Positions 47,173 through 55,074 of a stretch of DNA of 64,000 bases are shown piece after piece. Position 1 is the stretch's first letter; every line of letters begins with the position of its first letter. A model generated the notes under the pieces. The model ran no database searches. It was not told the DNA's origin and saw only the letters and a program-made list of their open reading frames with translations. Location of the stretch: NCBI RefSeq assembly GCF_014648995.1, contig NZ_BMSE01000004.1:248001-312000 (forward strand), in the 5' to 3' direction. The stretch is from Streptomyces massasporeus (GTDB lineage: Bacteria; Actinomycetota; Actinomycetes; Streptomycetales; Streptomycetaceae). Made by a program: the position numbers and the translations under genes.

Positions 47173-48075
47173 GTGGCACGCACACGCGGAAGTTGGACCG
47201 GTGGCACGCTGACGGCCCGGTCCCTGCTCAAACCTCAGGACGTGGCGCGGGCGGTGTTCCACCCCGCCTGGATCCCGCAGCCGCTCGACCCGTCAGTGGA
47301 GCGCCTGAAGCGGGCCCGTGTCATCGCCGGGGCGGTCACCTCGCTCGGTGTCTACACCTTCGTCGAGGGTGGCTTCGATCTCACGGAGCTGCTGGAGAAC
47401 GCGATGACGGCCTCGGTCGTCCTGCTCTTCCTCACCCCGCTCACCGTCGGGGCGATGCTCTGGGTGTGGCGGCGTGGCGGCACGGTGCGGCAGTTGCGGA
47501 CGCCGCTGCTCAAGTCCCTCGCGCTGCTGGTGCTGTTCGTCGGCTGCGTGGCCGCCGTGCTGCTGCTGGTGCGGACGGTGAACGCGTCCGCGAACGTCGC
47601 CGTGATCATCGGGTTCGGCATGACGATGCTGTGGCTGCTCGTCTTTACAGCCTCCGGAGCCGTGCGGGTCTCGGGCAACTTCTTCGGCACGGCCGCCGTC
47701 CACCGCTGCCTGCCGCCGCTGCTCGCCATGGTGACCAGCTGGCTGGTGGCCGTCCCGGACCTGGTGACCGGTGATCTGCACGGACTCAGCCTCACCCTCG
47801 GCATCGTCTTCATCCTGGGCGCGCCGGTGACGGTCACCGCCATCGCGCTGCTGGAGATGCGGCGGCTGAAGCGGCGCTACGGAATCCGGCTGAACGCCCA
47901 TCCCGCGACTCACCCTCCCGTGCCCGGGCCGGTCCCGCCGATGCCCCCGGCGGGATCGCCGTACCTCCCGCCGCAGGGGAACCCGTACGGTCATCCCTAC
48001 GCGCCGAGTGGGCAACACCCCTACGCCCCGCACCCGCAGCCGCCGTACAACCCGCAGTACCCGTACGGAGGCTGA
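47173..48075 (+). CDS. Multi-pass membrane protein with Pro/Tyr-rich tail, function unknown
   Basis: 300 aa from GTG 47173. A short N-terminal segment (PQDVARAVFHPAWIPQPLDP) is followed by about five TM helices, the first near residue 55 and the last around 200-220 (LSLTLGIVFILGAPVTVTAI). After a basic patch (LLEMRRLKRRYGIRL) comes a ~70-residue cytoplasmic tail rich in Pro, Tyr, Gly and His (YLPPQGNPYGHPYAPSGQHP). No transporter or enzyme motif is visible. Such tails often mediate protein contacts. It stands alone, convergent with the ABC permease gene. Confidence 0.8.
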   Translation: MARTRGSWTGGTLTARSLLKPQDVARAVFHPAWIPQPLDPSVERLKRARVIAGAVTSLGVYTFVEGGFDLTELLENAMTASVVLLFLTPLTVGAMLWVWRRGGTVRQLRTPLLKSLALLVLFVGCVAAVLLLVRTVNASANVAVIIGFGMTMLWLLVFTASGAVRVSGNFFGTAAVHRCLPPLLAMVTSWLVAVPDLVTGDLHGLSLTLGIVFILGAPVTVTAIALLEMRRLKRRYGIRLNAHPATHPPVPGPVPPMPPAGSPYLPPQGNPYGHPYAPSGQHPYAPHPQPPYNPQYPYGG

Positions 48076-48094
48076 TCCCCGGGCCGTACCGGCG

Positions 48095-50380
48095 TCAGGC
48101 CACCGCGCTCAGCGTGTCCGCGAGGCGCCGTCGGGCCGCCCGGGCCGCGGGGAGGGCGGCCAGCGCGGCCGCGCAGAGCACCGCTGCCGCCCCGAGCAGC
48201 ACCATCAAGACCGCGGAGGGGCCCTGGGCGATGCCCGCGCCGATGCCGCTGGACCGGCCCTGGGCGTCGATCAGCCACCGGGCGAGCGGCAGACCCAGGG
48301 CGGTGGCGGCGAGGACGGCCGCCAGGGCCGTGAGGCCGGTGGCCGTGACGGTGATCGCCGTGATCTGCCGGGGGGACAGCCCGATGGCCTTCAGGGCCAG
48401 CAGGTCCCGTTCGCTCTCGCGGACGGTGCCGCCGATCGCGGTCAGCAGCTCGATGAGCCCGATGAGGGCGAGCACGGCGATCAGCCCGGCGACGACGGCG
48501 CGCAGGGGCGAGAGCCCGTCGGCCGGGTTGGTCACCGTGTGCACGTCCAGGTGGCCGCCCCCGGCCTCGGCGAGCCGGTCGGCGACCTCGCGCGGGTCGG
48601 CGCCGGGGGCCAGGCGGAGTTCGTAGAGGGTCGGGCGGAGATCCGGGTCGTTCTCGCGGAGGGTGTCGAGGGACGTCGAGATGACCCGGCCGGCGTTCTC
48701 CGGCTCGATGCTGCGGCCCACGATGTGCAGGATCTGCGGCTGGTCGCCGACGGTCATCCGGACCCAGTCGCCGACGCGCACGTTCAGCAGGTCGAGGAAC
48801 CCCTGCCCGGCCACGGCCTCGTCGGCGCCGCGGGCGGGGCGGCCCTCGGCGAGGGTGTACGGGTAGGGGTCCTGGTGGGTGCCGAGGCCGCGCAGCGCGA
48901 TCGTCGCCGTCTGACTCGCACCCAGGGCCGCCGTCTCGACGCCCGGGTAGGCGGCGGCGACGTCGGGGTCGCGTTCCAGCAGGGAACGGGTCTGCTGTTC
49001 GCTCAGGCCGGAGTCGTCGGCGCGGACACTGAGCGTGGTGGGCAGGCCGATCCGCTCGGGCTCGCTGTGGAAGCGGTCGAGCGTGGTCCAGGCGCTCATC
49101 GCCACGACGATCAGCAGCAGCGGCAGCGTGAGGCGGGCGACCGTCGCCAGGGACCGGGGGCGGCGGGTGAACGCCTTGTGCCAGCCCAGCACGAGCGCGG
49201 GCGGGATCCGCACACCAAGGGCCCGGCGCGCCACTTTGGACAGCCGTCCGCCCGAGGGCGCGGCGGGGCGCGGCACCGGCACCGGCGGCACGCGTCCGGC
49301 CCGCCAGGCGGCCAGCCCGGTGGTCGCGCCGATGAACAGCACCGCGGCGGTCGGGATCACGAGCAGCGCCACGGTGTGCCCGGGCAGCCCCTGCCACACC
49401 CCGACCGCGTCGCCGAGCCGCCCGGGGATCCGGCTGCCCAGTGCCTCGGCGAGACCGGCGGCGGCCAGGGCGCCGAGCAGGGCGTAGGCGAGGTGCTGGA
49501 GCAGGAAGATCCGGACCACCTGGCCGGGGGTGAAGCCGATGGCCTTCAGGACGGAGAGGTCCCGCAGGTGGCCGCGGATGCGGGTGCCGATCGCCCCGTG
49601 CACGGCGAACCCGGCCGCGACCAGCGCGCCCAGCCCGAACAGGCCCAGCACCTGCCCGAGCAGCCGGTTGTCGCCCTGCGCCTCGGCGCGTGCCTGCTGC
49701 CAGGTGGAGACCTCGCCGATCGCTCCGGAGCCCAGCATGGTCACCGCGCGCTGGACGACGTAGGACGTGTCGCCCGGATCCGTCAGCCGCAGCCCGATCA
49801 CCTGGCCGCCGGGGTCCGGCACCGCCGAGGGCAGTGCCCACACCAGGCCCGGCTGCTCACCGGGCCGGTAGCGCGGCTCGGCGCTGTCGGCCAGGCCCAC
49901 GACGGTCAGCTCGCGGGCGGTGCCGGGCACGGTGAGGGTGTCGCCGGGCTCGGTCAGCAGGGCACGGGCGAGGCGGCTCTCCAGGACCACGCCGTTCGGG
50001 GTGGAGGGGTCCAGCCAGTGACCGGAGACGATCGGCGGACGGTCGGCGGAGGGCCGTTCCGGGGTGCCGCGCAGCTCGACGGCGGCGCGGCTGCCGCGCG
50101 AGGAGACGGTGGTGGCGGCGGTCGGGTAGGGGCCGGTGACGGAGTCCACGCCGGCCAGATCGGCCAGCTTCCCGGTGTCGGCCGCCTTGTCGGTGTGCAG
50201 CCACACATGGGCACCGTGCGACTGCGTGAACACACGCTGCCAGGGGTTGGTCGCGTAACCGAACAGGGCCGTGGCCAGCAGCAGGGAGGCGACGATGCCC
50301 GCGGTGGCGAGGACGAGGAACAGTGCCTCGCCGCGGTGCGTGCGCAGATCGGAGTGCGCCCAGCGCAGGGTGGCTCGCAC
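48095..50380 (-). CDS. FtsX-like ABC permease (MacB type, two FtsX domains)
   Basis: 761 aa from the GTG at 50378-50380. Two FtsX domains are visible, each with an extracytoplasmic part followed by TM helices: the first ends in GLFGLGALVAAGFAVHGAIG and VLKAIGFTPGQVVRIFLLQH, the second in GLIAVLALIGLIELLTAIGG and LALKAIGLSPRQITAITVTA. The KAIGxxPxQ loops dock on the ATPase. The whole resembles LolE/MacB-type exporters that move lipids, peptides or drugs outward rather than importers. It is the last gene of a PadR-ATPase-permease operon; a 126-bp gap with short repeats lies between it and the ATPase gene. Confidence 0.9.
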   Translation of the reverse strand: MRATLRWAHSDLRTHRGEALFLVLATAGIVASLLLATALFGYATNPWQRVFTQSHGAHVWLHTDKAADTGKLADLAGVDSVTGPYPTAATTVSSRGSRAAVELRGTPERPSADRPPIVSGHWLDPSTPNGVVLESRLARALLTEPGDTLTVPGTARELTVVGLADSAEPRYRPGEQPGLVWALPSAVPDPGGQVIGLRLTDPGDTSYVVQRAVTMLGSGAIGEVSTWQQARAEAQGDNRLLGQVLGLFGLGALVAAGFAVHGAIGTRIRGHLRDLSVLKAIGFTPGQVVRIFLLQHLAYALLGALAAAGLAEALGSRIPGRLGDAVGVWQGLPGHTVALLVIPTAAVLFIGATTGLAAWRAGRVPPVPVPRPAAPSGGRLSKVARRALGVRIPPALVLGWHKAFTRRPRSLATVARLTLPLLLIVVAMSAWTTLDRFHSEPERIGLPTTLSVRADDSGLSEQQTRSLLERDPDVAAAYPGVETAALGASQTATIALRGLGTHQDPYPYTLAEGRPARGADEAVAGQGFLDLLNVRVGDWVRMTVGDQPQILHIVGRSIEPENAGRVISTSLDTLRENDPDLRPTLYELRLAPGADPREVADRLAEAGGGHLDVHTVTNPADGLSPLRAVVAGLIAVLALIGLIELLTAIGGTVRESERDLLALKAIGLSPRQITAITVTATGLTALAAVLAATALGLPLARWLIDAQGRSSGIGAGIAQGPSAVLMVLLGAAAVLCAAALAALPAARAARRRLADTLSAVA

Positions 50381-50411
50381 GGGCCTCAGCCCCTCGGTCC
50401 GCGAGTCAGGC

Positions 50412-50503
50412 GGTCGTCGTGGACGCGCCTCTCGGCACGGTCGTTGATGCGGCTCCCGGCCCGGTCGTGGACGCACAGGCCGGCACAGCCGTCGTGGACG
50501 CGC
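50412..50503. repeat. Four imperfect repeats of a GGTCGTGGACGC unit
   Basis: Units near 50413, 50439, 50463 and 50490 (CGGTCGTCGTGGACGC, CGGTCGTTGATGC, CGGTCGTGGACGC, CGTCGTGGACGCG) fill the gap between the ATPase and permease genes. They encode no supported protein. They may be slipped-strand expansion. Confidence 0.5.
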
Positions 50504-50506
50504 ATG

Positions 50507-51265
50507 TCAGTCCTTGAGTTCCAGCACGCCGGATATGCCGGAGCGGCGCGGCGGGGTGGTGCCGCCGTCGAGTTCCGCGTCGTCGGCGATCCGGCCGTCG
50601 AAGAAGCTGATCACCCGGTCCGCGGCGCTCGCCAGCCGGGCGTCGTGCGTGACCAGCACGAGCGTCTGGCCGCGCTGGTGGAAGCGGGACAGCAGCCGCA
50701 TCACCTCGCGGGTGCCCTTGCTGTCGAGGCTGCCGGCCGGCTCGTCGGCCAGCAGCAGCGGCGGATGGTTGACCAGGGCCCGGGCCAGCGCGACGCGCTG
50801 CTGCTCACCGCCGGACAGCTCGCCCGGCATGCTGCGCTCCTTGCCCGTCAGGCCCAGCTCGGCCAGCAGCGCCTCGCGCTCGGCGCGCGCCTGCTTCGGC
50901 GGGGTCCCGGCGAGCAGGGCGGGCAGCTCCACGTTGTCGGCGACGGACAGGTTCGAGACGAGGTTGAAGAACTGGAAGACGATCCCGATCCGCTTCCTGC
51001 GCTCCACCGCCCAGCGGGCCTCGCTGTAGGTGTCGGTGGACTCGCCGTCGAGCAGGATGCGCCCCGCGTCCGGACGCTGGAGCCCGCCGAGCAGATGCAG
51101 CAGCGTCGACTTGCCGGCGCCGGACGGGCCGGTGATCGCCACGAACTCGCCCTGCCGTACGCACAGGTCGACCCCGCGCACGGCATGCGCCGGGGCACCC
51201 TCGCCGTGGTGGGTCTTCACCAGCCCCTCGGCGCGCAGCACAGGAGCGGGACGGTTGTCGCTCAC
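50507..51265 (-). CDS. ABC exporter ATPase (LolD/MacB type)
   Basis: 252 aa. The start is the GTG at 51263-51265, overlapping the PadR stop (GTGA). Walker A TGPSGAGKSTLLHLLGGLQR, Q-loop GIVFQFFNLVSNLSV, signature LSGGEQQRVALARAL, Walker B LLLADEPAGSLDSK and His in VLVTHDARLA are intact. The sequence blocks around LSVADNVELPALLAG are those of ATPases partnered with FtsX-like permeases. It is in the padR-ATPase-permease operon. Confidence 0.94.
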   Translation of the reverse strand: MSDNRPAPVLRAEGLVKTHHGEGAPAHAVRGVDLCVRQGEFVAITGPSGAGKSTLLHLLGGLQRPDAGRILLDGESTDTYSEARWAVERRKRIGIVFQFFNLVSNLSVADNVELPALLAGTPPKQARAEREALLAELGLTGKERSMPGELSGGEQQRVALARALVNHPPLLLADEPAGSLDSKGTREVMRLLSRFHQRGQTLVLVTHDARLASAADRVISFFDGRIADDAELDGGTTPPRRSGISGVLELKD

Positions 51266-51777
51266 TCCAGCTCCTCCAGCTCTTCCTGGCACCGTTCCAG
51301 CCAGTCGAGGTCGGCCTGCAGGTGCAGCATCGCGCCCTCGATCAGCAGATGGGCGATGCGGTTGTCGCGGTTCTCGGCGGCGGCCAGCTTCGACATCTGC
51401 CGCATGGTGTTCAGGTACTGGCGCCGCTGCTGGTTGATCAGCGTGATCTGCTCGGCGAGACCGGTCTGGGGAGCGAGCGCCAGCTTCATGAAGAAGTCGT
51501 CCCGTACCCGCGGCTCGTCCTCGGGCTCCTCGAACCAGGCGCGCAGCGCCTCCCGCCCGGCGTCGGTGAGGTGGTAGACCTTTTTGTTGGGCCGGCTGGA
51601 CTGCGCCACGTCCTCGCCCTCGATCAGTCCCGACTTCTCGAGGCGGCCGAGGGTCACATAGATCTGGCCGACATTCGGCTGAGGGTACGCGGAGCCCAGC
51701 AGTTGCTCAAGGTCCTGCTTGAGCTCGTAGCCGTGGGCGGGGCCGCGGGCGAGGAGTGCCAGGAGGTGCAGGCGCAC
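51262..51777 (-). CDS. PadR-family transcriptional regulator
   Basis: 171 aa from the GTG at 51775-51777, behind GGAGGA. A winged helix-turn-helix fills the N-terminal ~90 residues (LALLARGPAHGYELKQDLEQ; YPQPNVGQIYVTLGRLEKSG; YHLTDAGREALRAWFEEP), and a C-terminal coiled-coil dimerisation domain follows (INQQRRQYLNTMRQMSKLAA...ERCQEELEELE), as in the Vir-like PadR subfamily. It heads an exporter operon, the standard arrangement for drug- or stress-induced PadR repressors. Its likely operator is the palindrome at 51829-51843, with a near copy at 53205-53221. Confidence 0.93.
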   Translation of the reverse strand: MRLHLLALLARGPAHGYELKQDLEQLLGSAYPQPNVGQIYVTLGRLEKSGLIEGEDVAQSSRPNKKVYHLTDAGREALRAWFEEPEDEPRVRDDFFMKLALAPQTGLAEQITLINQQRRQYLNTMRQMSKLAAAENRDNRIAHLLIEGAMLHLQADLDWLERCQEELEELE

Positions 51778-51828
51778 GCGTGCAGTCCTCCTGTCTGGTC
51801 CAATGTGCTCCAGGCCCTAGTATCGCCC

Positions 51829-51843
51829 ATACCTAACAGGTAT
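51829..51843. promoter_or_regulatory. PadR-like operator in the padR / binding-protein divergent promoter
   Basis: ATACCTAACAGGTAT is a perfect palindrome of 6-bp arms around AAC. It lies 52 bp upstream of the padR start and 56 bp upstream of the divergent binding-protein gene, so it can control both. Confidence 0.7.
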
Positions 51844-51899
51844 ACATGGCCTCTGATTCCGGGCAAGGGTGCCCAGCGCCGGTGTACAGGGAGGAACCT

Positions 51900-53171
51900 A
51901 TGCGGTGGATCCATGCCGCGGGTAGGGGCCTCCTCGTTCTCGTCGTGGTCCTGACCGGCTACGTCGCCGCCGGAGCCCGGGCGGGCGAGCCCTCCGGGAG
52001 CGGCCGCGGCCCCCTCACCCTGGCCACCGCGGGAGACCTCACCGGCTACCTCGGCCCCCTGCTCGAAGGCTGGAATCGTACCCACCCCGGCGAGAAGGTC
52101 ACCCTCGTCGAGCTGCCGGACTCGGCCGACGAGACCCAGGCGCAGATGGTCACCGACCTGCGAGACGGCGACCGCAGCCGGTTCGACGTGCTCAACATCG
52201 ACGTCAACTGGACCTCGGAGTTCGCGGCGGCGGGCTGGATCAGACCGCTGCCCCGGGACCGCTTCCCCCTGAAGACCTTCCTCCAGCCGGTCGTGGACAC
52301 GGCGACCTACGACGGGCAGCTCTACGCCGTCCCGTACGTCACCAACGCCGGACTGCTCCTGTACCGCAAGGACGTCCTGGCCGAGGAGGGCGTCGCGCCG
52401 CCGCGCACCTGGGCGGAGCTGGAGCGGTACGCGAAGACCATCGCCCCGAAGCACGGCCTCGACGGCTACGCCGGACAGTTCCTGCCCTACGAGGGCCTCA
52501 CGGTGAACGCCGCCGAGGCCGTCTACTCGGCGGGCGGCTCGATCCTCGGCGACGAGGGCGAACGCGTCACCGTCGACTCGGCGGCGGCCCGCGAGGGCAT
52601 CGGGTTCCTGGCACGCGGAGTGCGCGAGGGCTGGATCCCCAGGGAAGCGCTGACCTACAAGGAAGAAGAGTCCAAACAGGCCTTCCAGGACGGCCGGCTG
52701 CTCTTCCTGCGGAACTGGCCGTACGCCTACGTCGGCGCCTCCGCTCCCGGTTCGAAGATCGCCGGGAAGGTCGGCGCCGTCCCCCTGCCCGGGCCCGACG
52801 GTCCGGGGACCAGCGTCCTCGGCGGATCCAACCTGGCCGTCAGCGCGCACGCGCGGCACCCCGACTCGGCGGCCCGTCTGATCGCGTACCTCACCAGTGA
52901 GCGCGTCCAGCGCCAGGTCCTCACCCGGGGCGCGCTGCCGCCCGTGCGCGCCGATCTCTACCAGGACCCCGCGCTCATCCGCAGGTTCCCGTACCTGCCG
53001 ACGCTGCGGACGAGCGTCCTCGCGGCCGAGCCGCGCCCCAAGAGCCCGCGTTACGACCAGGTCAGCCTCGTCGTGCAGGCGGTCGTGCACGACGCGATGG
53101 CCGGGCACCAGACGCCCGCCGCCGCCATGCGCCGTCTGGCGCGCGAGCTCGCCGCCATCTCGCGCGGCTAG
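51900..53171 (+). CDS. Extracellular solute-binding protein (sugar ABC type), no lipobox
   Basis: 423 aa from ATG 51900 behind GGAGGA. The N-terminus is a hydrophobic signal or anchor (RGLLVLVVVLTGYVAAGARA) without a lipobox Cys, so it is either secreted or held by the uncleaved helix. The mature part matches family-1 (MalE-type) binding proteins: LTLATAGDLTGYLGPLLEGW, FDVLNIDVNWTSEFAAAGWI, YAVPYVTNAGLLLYRKDVLA and FLRNWPYAYVGAS. No permease follows directly; the glucosidase, a second binding protein and two permeases are downstream, so it may share them. It is divergent from padR. Confidence 0.88.
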   Translation: MRWIHAAGRGLLVLVVVLTGYVAAGARAGEPSGSGRGPLTLATAGDLTGYLGPLLEGWNRTHPGEKVTLVELPDSADETQAQMVTDLRDGDRSRFDVLNIDVNWTSEFAAAGWIRPLPRDRFPLKTFLQPVVDTATYDGQLYAVPYVTNAGLLLYRKDVLAEEGVAPPRTWAELERYAKTIAPKHGLDGYAGQFLPYEGLTVNAAEAVYSAGGSILGDEGERVTVDSAAAREGIGFLARGVREGWIPREALTYKEEESKQAFQDGRLLFLRNWPYAYVGASAPGSKIAGKVGAVPLPGPDGPGTSVLGGSNLAVSAHARHPDSAARLIAYLTSERVQRQVLTRGALPPVRADLYQDPALIRRFPYLPTLRTSVLAAEPRPKSPRYDQVSLVVQAVVHDAMAGHQTPAAAMRRLARELAAISRG

Positions 53172-53204
53172 CCGCCCCGCGCGCCGCTCGCTCATCGACC
53201 TCCT

Positions 53205-53221
53205 AGTTACTTGTTAGGTAA
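53205..53221. promoter_or_regulatory. Second PadR-like operator, upstream of the glucosidase gene
   Basis: GTTACTTGTTAGGTAAC reads, on the other strand, GTTACCTAACAAGTAAC and contains the same TACCTAACARGTA core as the 51829-51843 site. It has one mismatch from perfect symmetry. It sits 172 bp upstream of the glucosidase start. Confidence 0.6.
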
Positions 53222-53304
53222 CGCGGACGTCTCGAAACACTGAACTTCGTCCCGTTCTGACCGGATTCAGTCACCTCAACCGCTCGGTAGCTTCTGCCTT
53301 TTCA

Positions 53305-53335
53305 TTGACACCCTCTCGACACGCCTACTTAACAT
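53305..53335 (+). promoter_or_regulatory. Putative promoter of the glucosidase cluster
   Basis: TTGACA (53305-53310) followed by TACTTA (53326-53331, 15-bp spacing) or TAACAT (53330-53335, 19-bp spacing). The exact -35 hexamer makes a promoter likely; the -10 assignment is uncertain. Confidence 0.5.
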
Positions 53336-53376
53336 GCATGCATAACCGCTGCCCTCCTCAGAGACAGGTCGATGGG

Positions 53377-54993
53377 TTGAACAGGCACCACTGGTGGCGT
53401 GACGCAGTGATCTATCAGGTGTACGTCCGCAGCTTCCTCGACAGCACAGGCGACGGCATCGGCGACCTCGCCGGCGTCCGGGCCGGACTGCCGTACCTCA
53501 AGAAGCTCGGCGTCGACGGGATCTGGCTGAGCCCCTTCTATCCCTCGCCGCAGCACGACCACGGCTACGACGTGGCCGACTACTGCGGCGTCGACCCGCT
53601 CTTCGGCGACCTCGACGAGTTCGACCGGCTCGTGGGGGCCGCCCGGCGGCTCGGCGTCAAGGTGCTGCTCGACATCGTCCCGAACCACTGCTCCAGCGAG
53701 CACCCCTGGTTCCGCGAGGCGCTCGCGGCGGCTCCCGGCAGCCCGGCCCGGGCCCGCTTCCACTTCGCCGACGGCCGCGGCTCCGGCGGCGACGAGCCGC
53801 CCAACAACTGGCACGCGATGTTCGGCGGCCCGGCGTGGAGCCGGGTGACCGAGCCGGACGGGCGGCCCGGCCAGTGGTACCTGCACATGTTCACCCCCGA
53901 GCAGCCCGACTGGAACTGGCGCAACCCGGAGGTCACGGCCGAGTTCGACCGGGTGCTGCGCTTCTGGCTGGACCGGGGTGTCGACGGCTTCCGCATCGAC
54001 GTCGCCGCCGGCCTCTACAAGCACCCCGAGCTGCCCGACTCGGACGACCCGGAGGCCGACGCCCGCACCCGCGACTCGGTCAACCCGCTCGCCTGGAACC
54101 AGCCCGAGGTCCACGACGTGTGGCGCCGCTGGCGCTCCATATGCGAGGAGTACACCGAGCGCGACGGCGGCGAACGCCTCCTCGTCGGCGAGGTGTCCGT
54201 GCCCACCGCCCGCGAACACGCGCAGTACGTCCGCCCTGACGAACTGCACCAGGCCTTCTTCTTCGACCTGCTGAGCGCCTCCTGGGACGCCGACGCCTTC
54301 CGGAAGGTCATCTCGGAGGCCATGCAGGACATCGCCGGGACCGGCTCGACCGTCACCTGGGTCCTCAACAACCACGACCAGGTCCGCACCGTCACCCGCT
54401 ACGGCGAACCCGCCACCGAGGGCAGCGGCCTCGGCGCCGCCCGGGCCCGCGCCGCCGCACTGCTCCTGCTGGCCCTGCCCGGTGCCGCCTACATCTACCA
54501 GGGCGAGGAGCTGGGCCTGCCGGAGGTCGTGGACCTGCCCGACGACGTGCTCACCGACCCGATCTTCCGCCGCACCGGCAGCCGGGCCCGGATCCGCGAC
54601 GGCTGCCGGGTCCCGCTGCCCTGGTCGGGCCAGGCCTCGCCGTTCGGCTTCACCCCGGGCGTGGAGAGCGCCAAGCCGTGGCTGCCGCAGCCGGAGTACT
54701 TCGCCGAGTACGCCACCGACCGCGCCCTCGCCGACACCCGCTCCTTCTGGCACCTGTACCGCGACGGCCTCCAACTGCGCGGCACCCTGCCCCAGCTGGG
54801 CGAGGGAACCCTGCGCTGGCTGGACGCCTCGCCCGGCGTCCTGGCCTTCGAACGCGGCGACCTGGTGTGCGCCGTCAACTTCGGCACGGCCCCCACCCCC
54901 GCGCCGGTCCCCGGCACCCCCCTGCTCGCCAGCGGCCCCTGCCCGTCCGGAGTGCTCTCCGGCTCGACGGCCGCCTGGTGGATCCGTTCCTGA
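53377..54993 (+). CDS. GH13 alpha-glucosidase (oligo-1,6-/alpha-1,4-glucosidase)
   Basis: 538 aa from TTG 53377 (LNRHHWWRDAVIYQVYVRSF), the usual start of the family; ATG 53338 is a longer alternative that would nearly coincide with the predicted transcription start. The (beta/alpha)8 barrel regions are clear: DIVPNHCS, nucleophile Asp208 in GFRIDVAAGL, acid/base Glu272 in LLVGEVSV and Asp334 in NNHDQVRT. The layout resembles cytoplasmic alpha-glucosidases that hydrolyse maltose, isomaltose or sucrose-like sugars. No signal peptide, so it acts on sugar brought in by the adjacent ABC transporter. A binding-protein gene follows 81 bp downstream. Confidence 0.93.
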   Translation: MNRHHWWRDAVIYQVYVRSFLDSTGDGIGDLAGVRAGLPYLKKLGVDGIWLSPFYPSPQHDHGYDVADYCGVDPLFGDLDEFDRLVGAARRLGVKVLLDIVPNHCSSEHPWFREALAAAPGSPARARFHFADGRGSGGDEPPNNWHAMFGGPAWSRVTEPDGRPGQWYLHMFTPEQPDWNWRNPEVTAEFDRVLRFWLDRGVDGFRIDVAAGLYKHPELPDSDDPEADARTRDSVNPLAWNQPEVHDVWRRWRSICEEYTERDGGERLLVGEVSVPTAREHAQYVRPDELHQAFFFDLLSASWDADAFRKVISEAMQDIAGTGSTVTWVLNNHDQVRTVTRYGEPATEGSGLGAARARAAALLLLALPGAAYIYQGEELGLPEVVDLPDDVLTDPIFRRTGSRARIRDGCRVPLPWSGQASPFGFTPGVESAKPWLPQPEYFAEYATDRALADTRSFWHLYRDGLQLRGTLPQLGEGTLRWLDASPGVLAFERGDLVCAVNFGTAPTPAPVPGTPLLASGPCPSGVLSGSTAAWWIRS

Positions 54994-54999
54994 ACACCC

Positions 55000-55050
55000 C
55001 GAAAGCGACCTCCGCGTAAGCAACATCCGCGCAAGCGAACCTCCGCAAGC
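55000..55050. repeat. Short imperfect tandem repeats in the leader of the second binding-protein gene
   Basis: About four 13-16 bp units of the form CCGCGCAAGCGAACCT fill the leader between the glucosidase and the next gene. They lack a palindromic core and are probably slippage. Confidence 0.5.
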
Positions 55051-55074
55051 GAACCCTCCGAAGGGACATCAACG

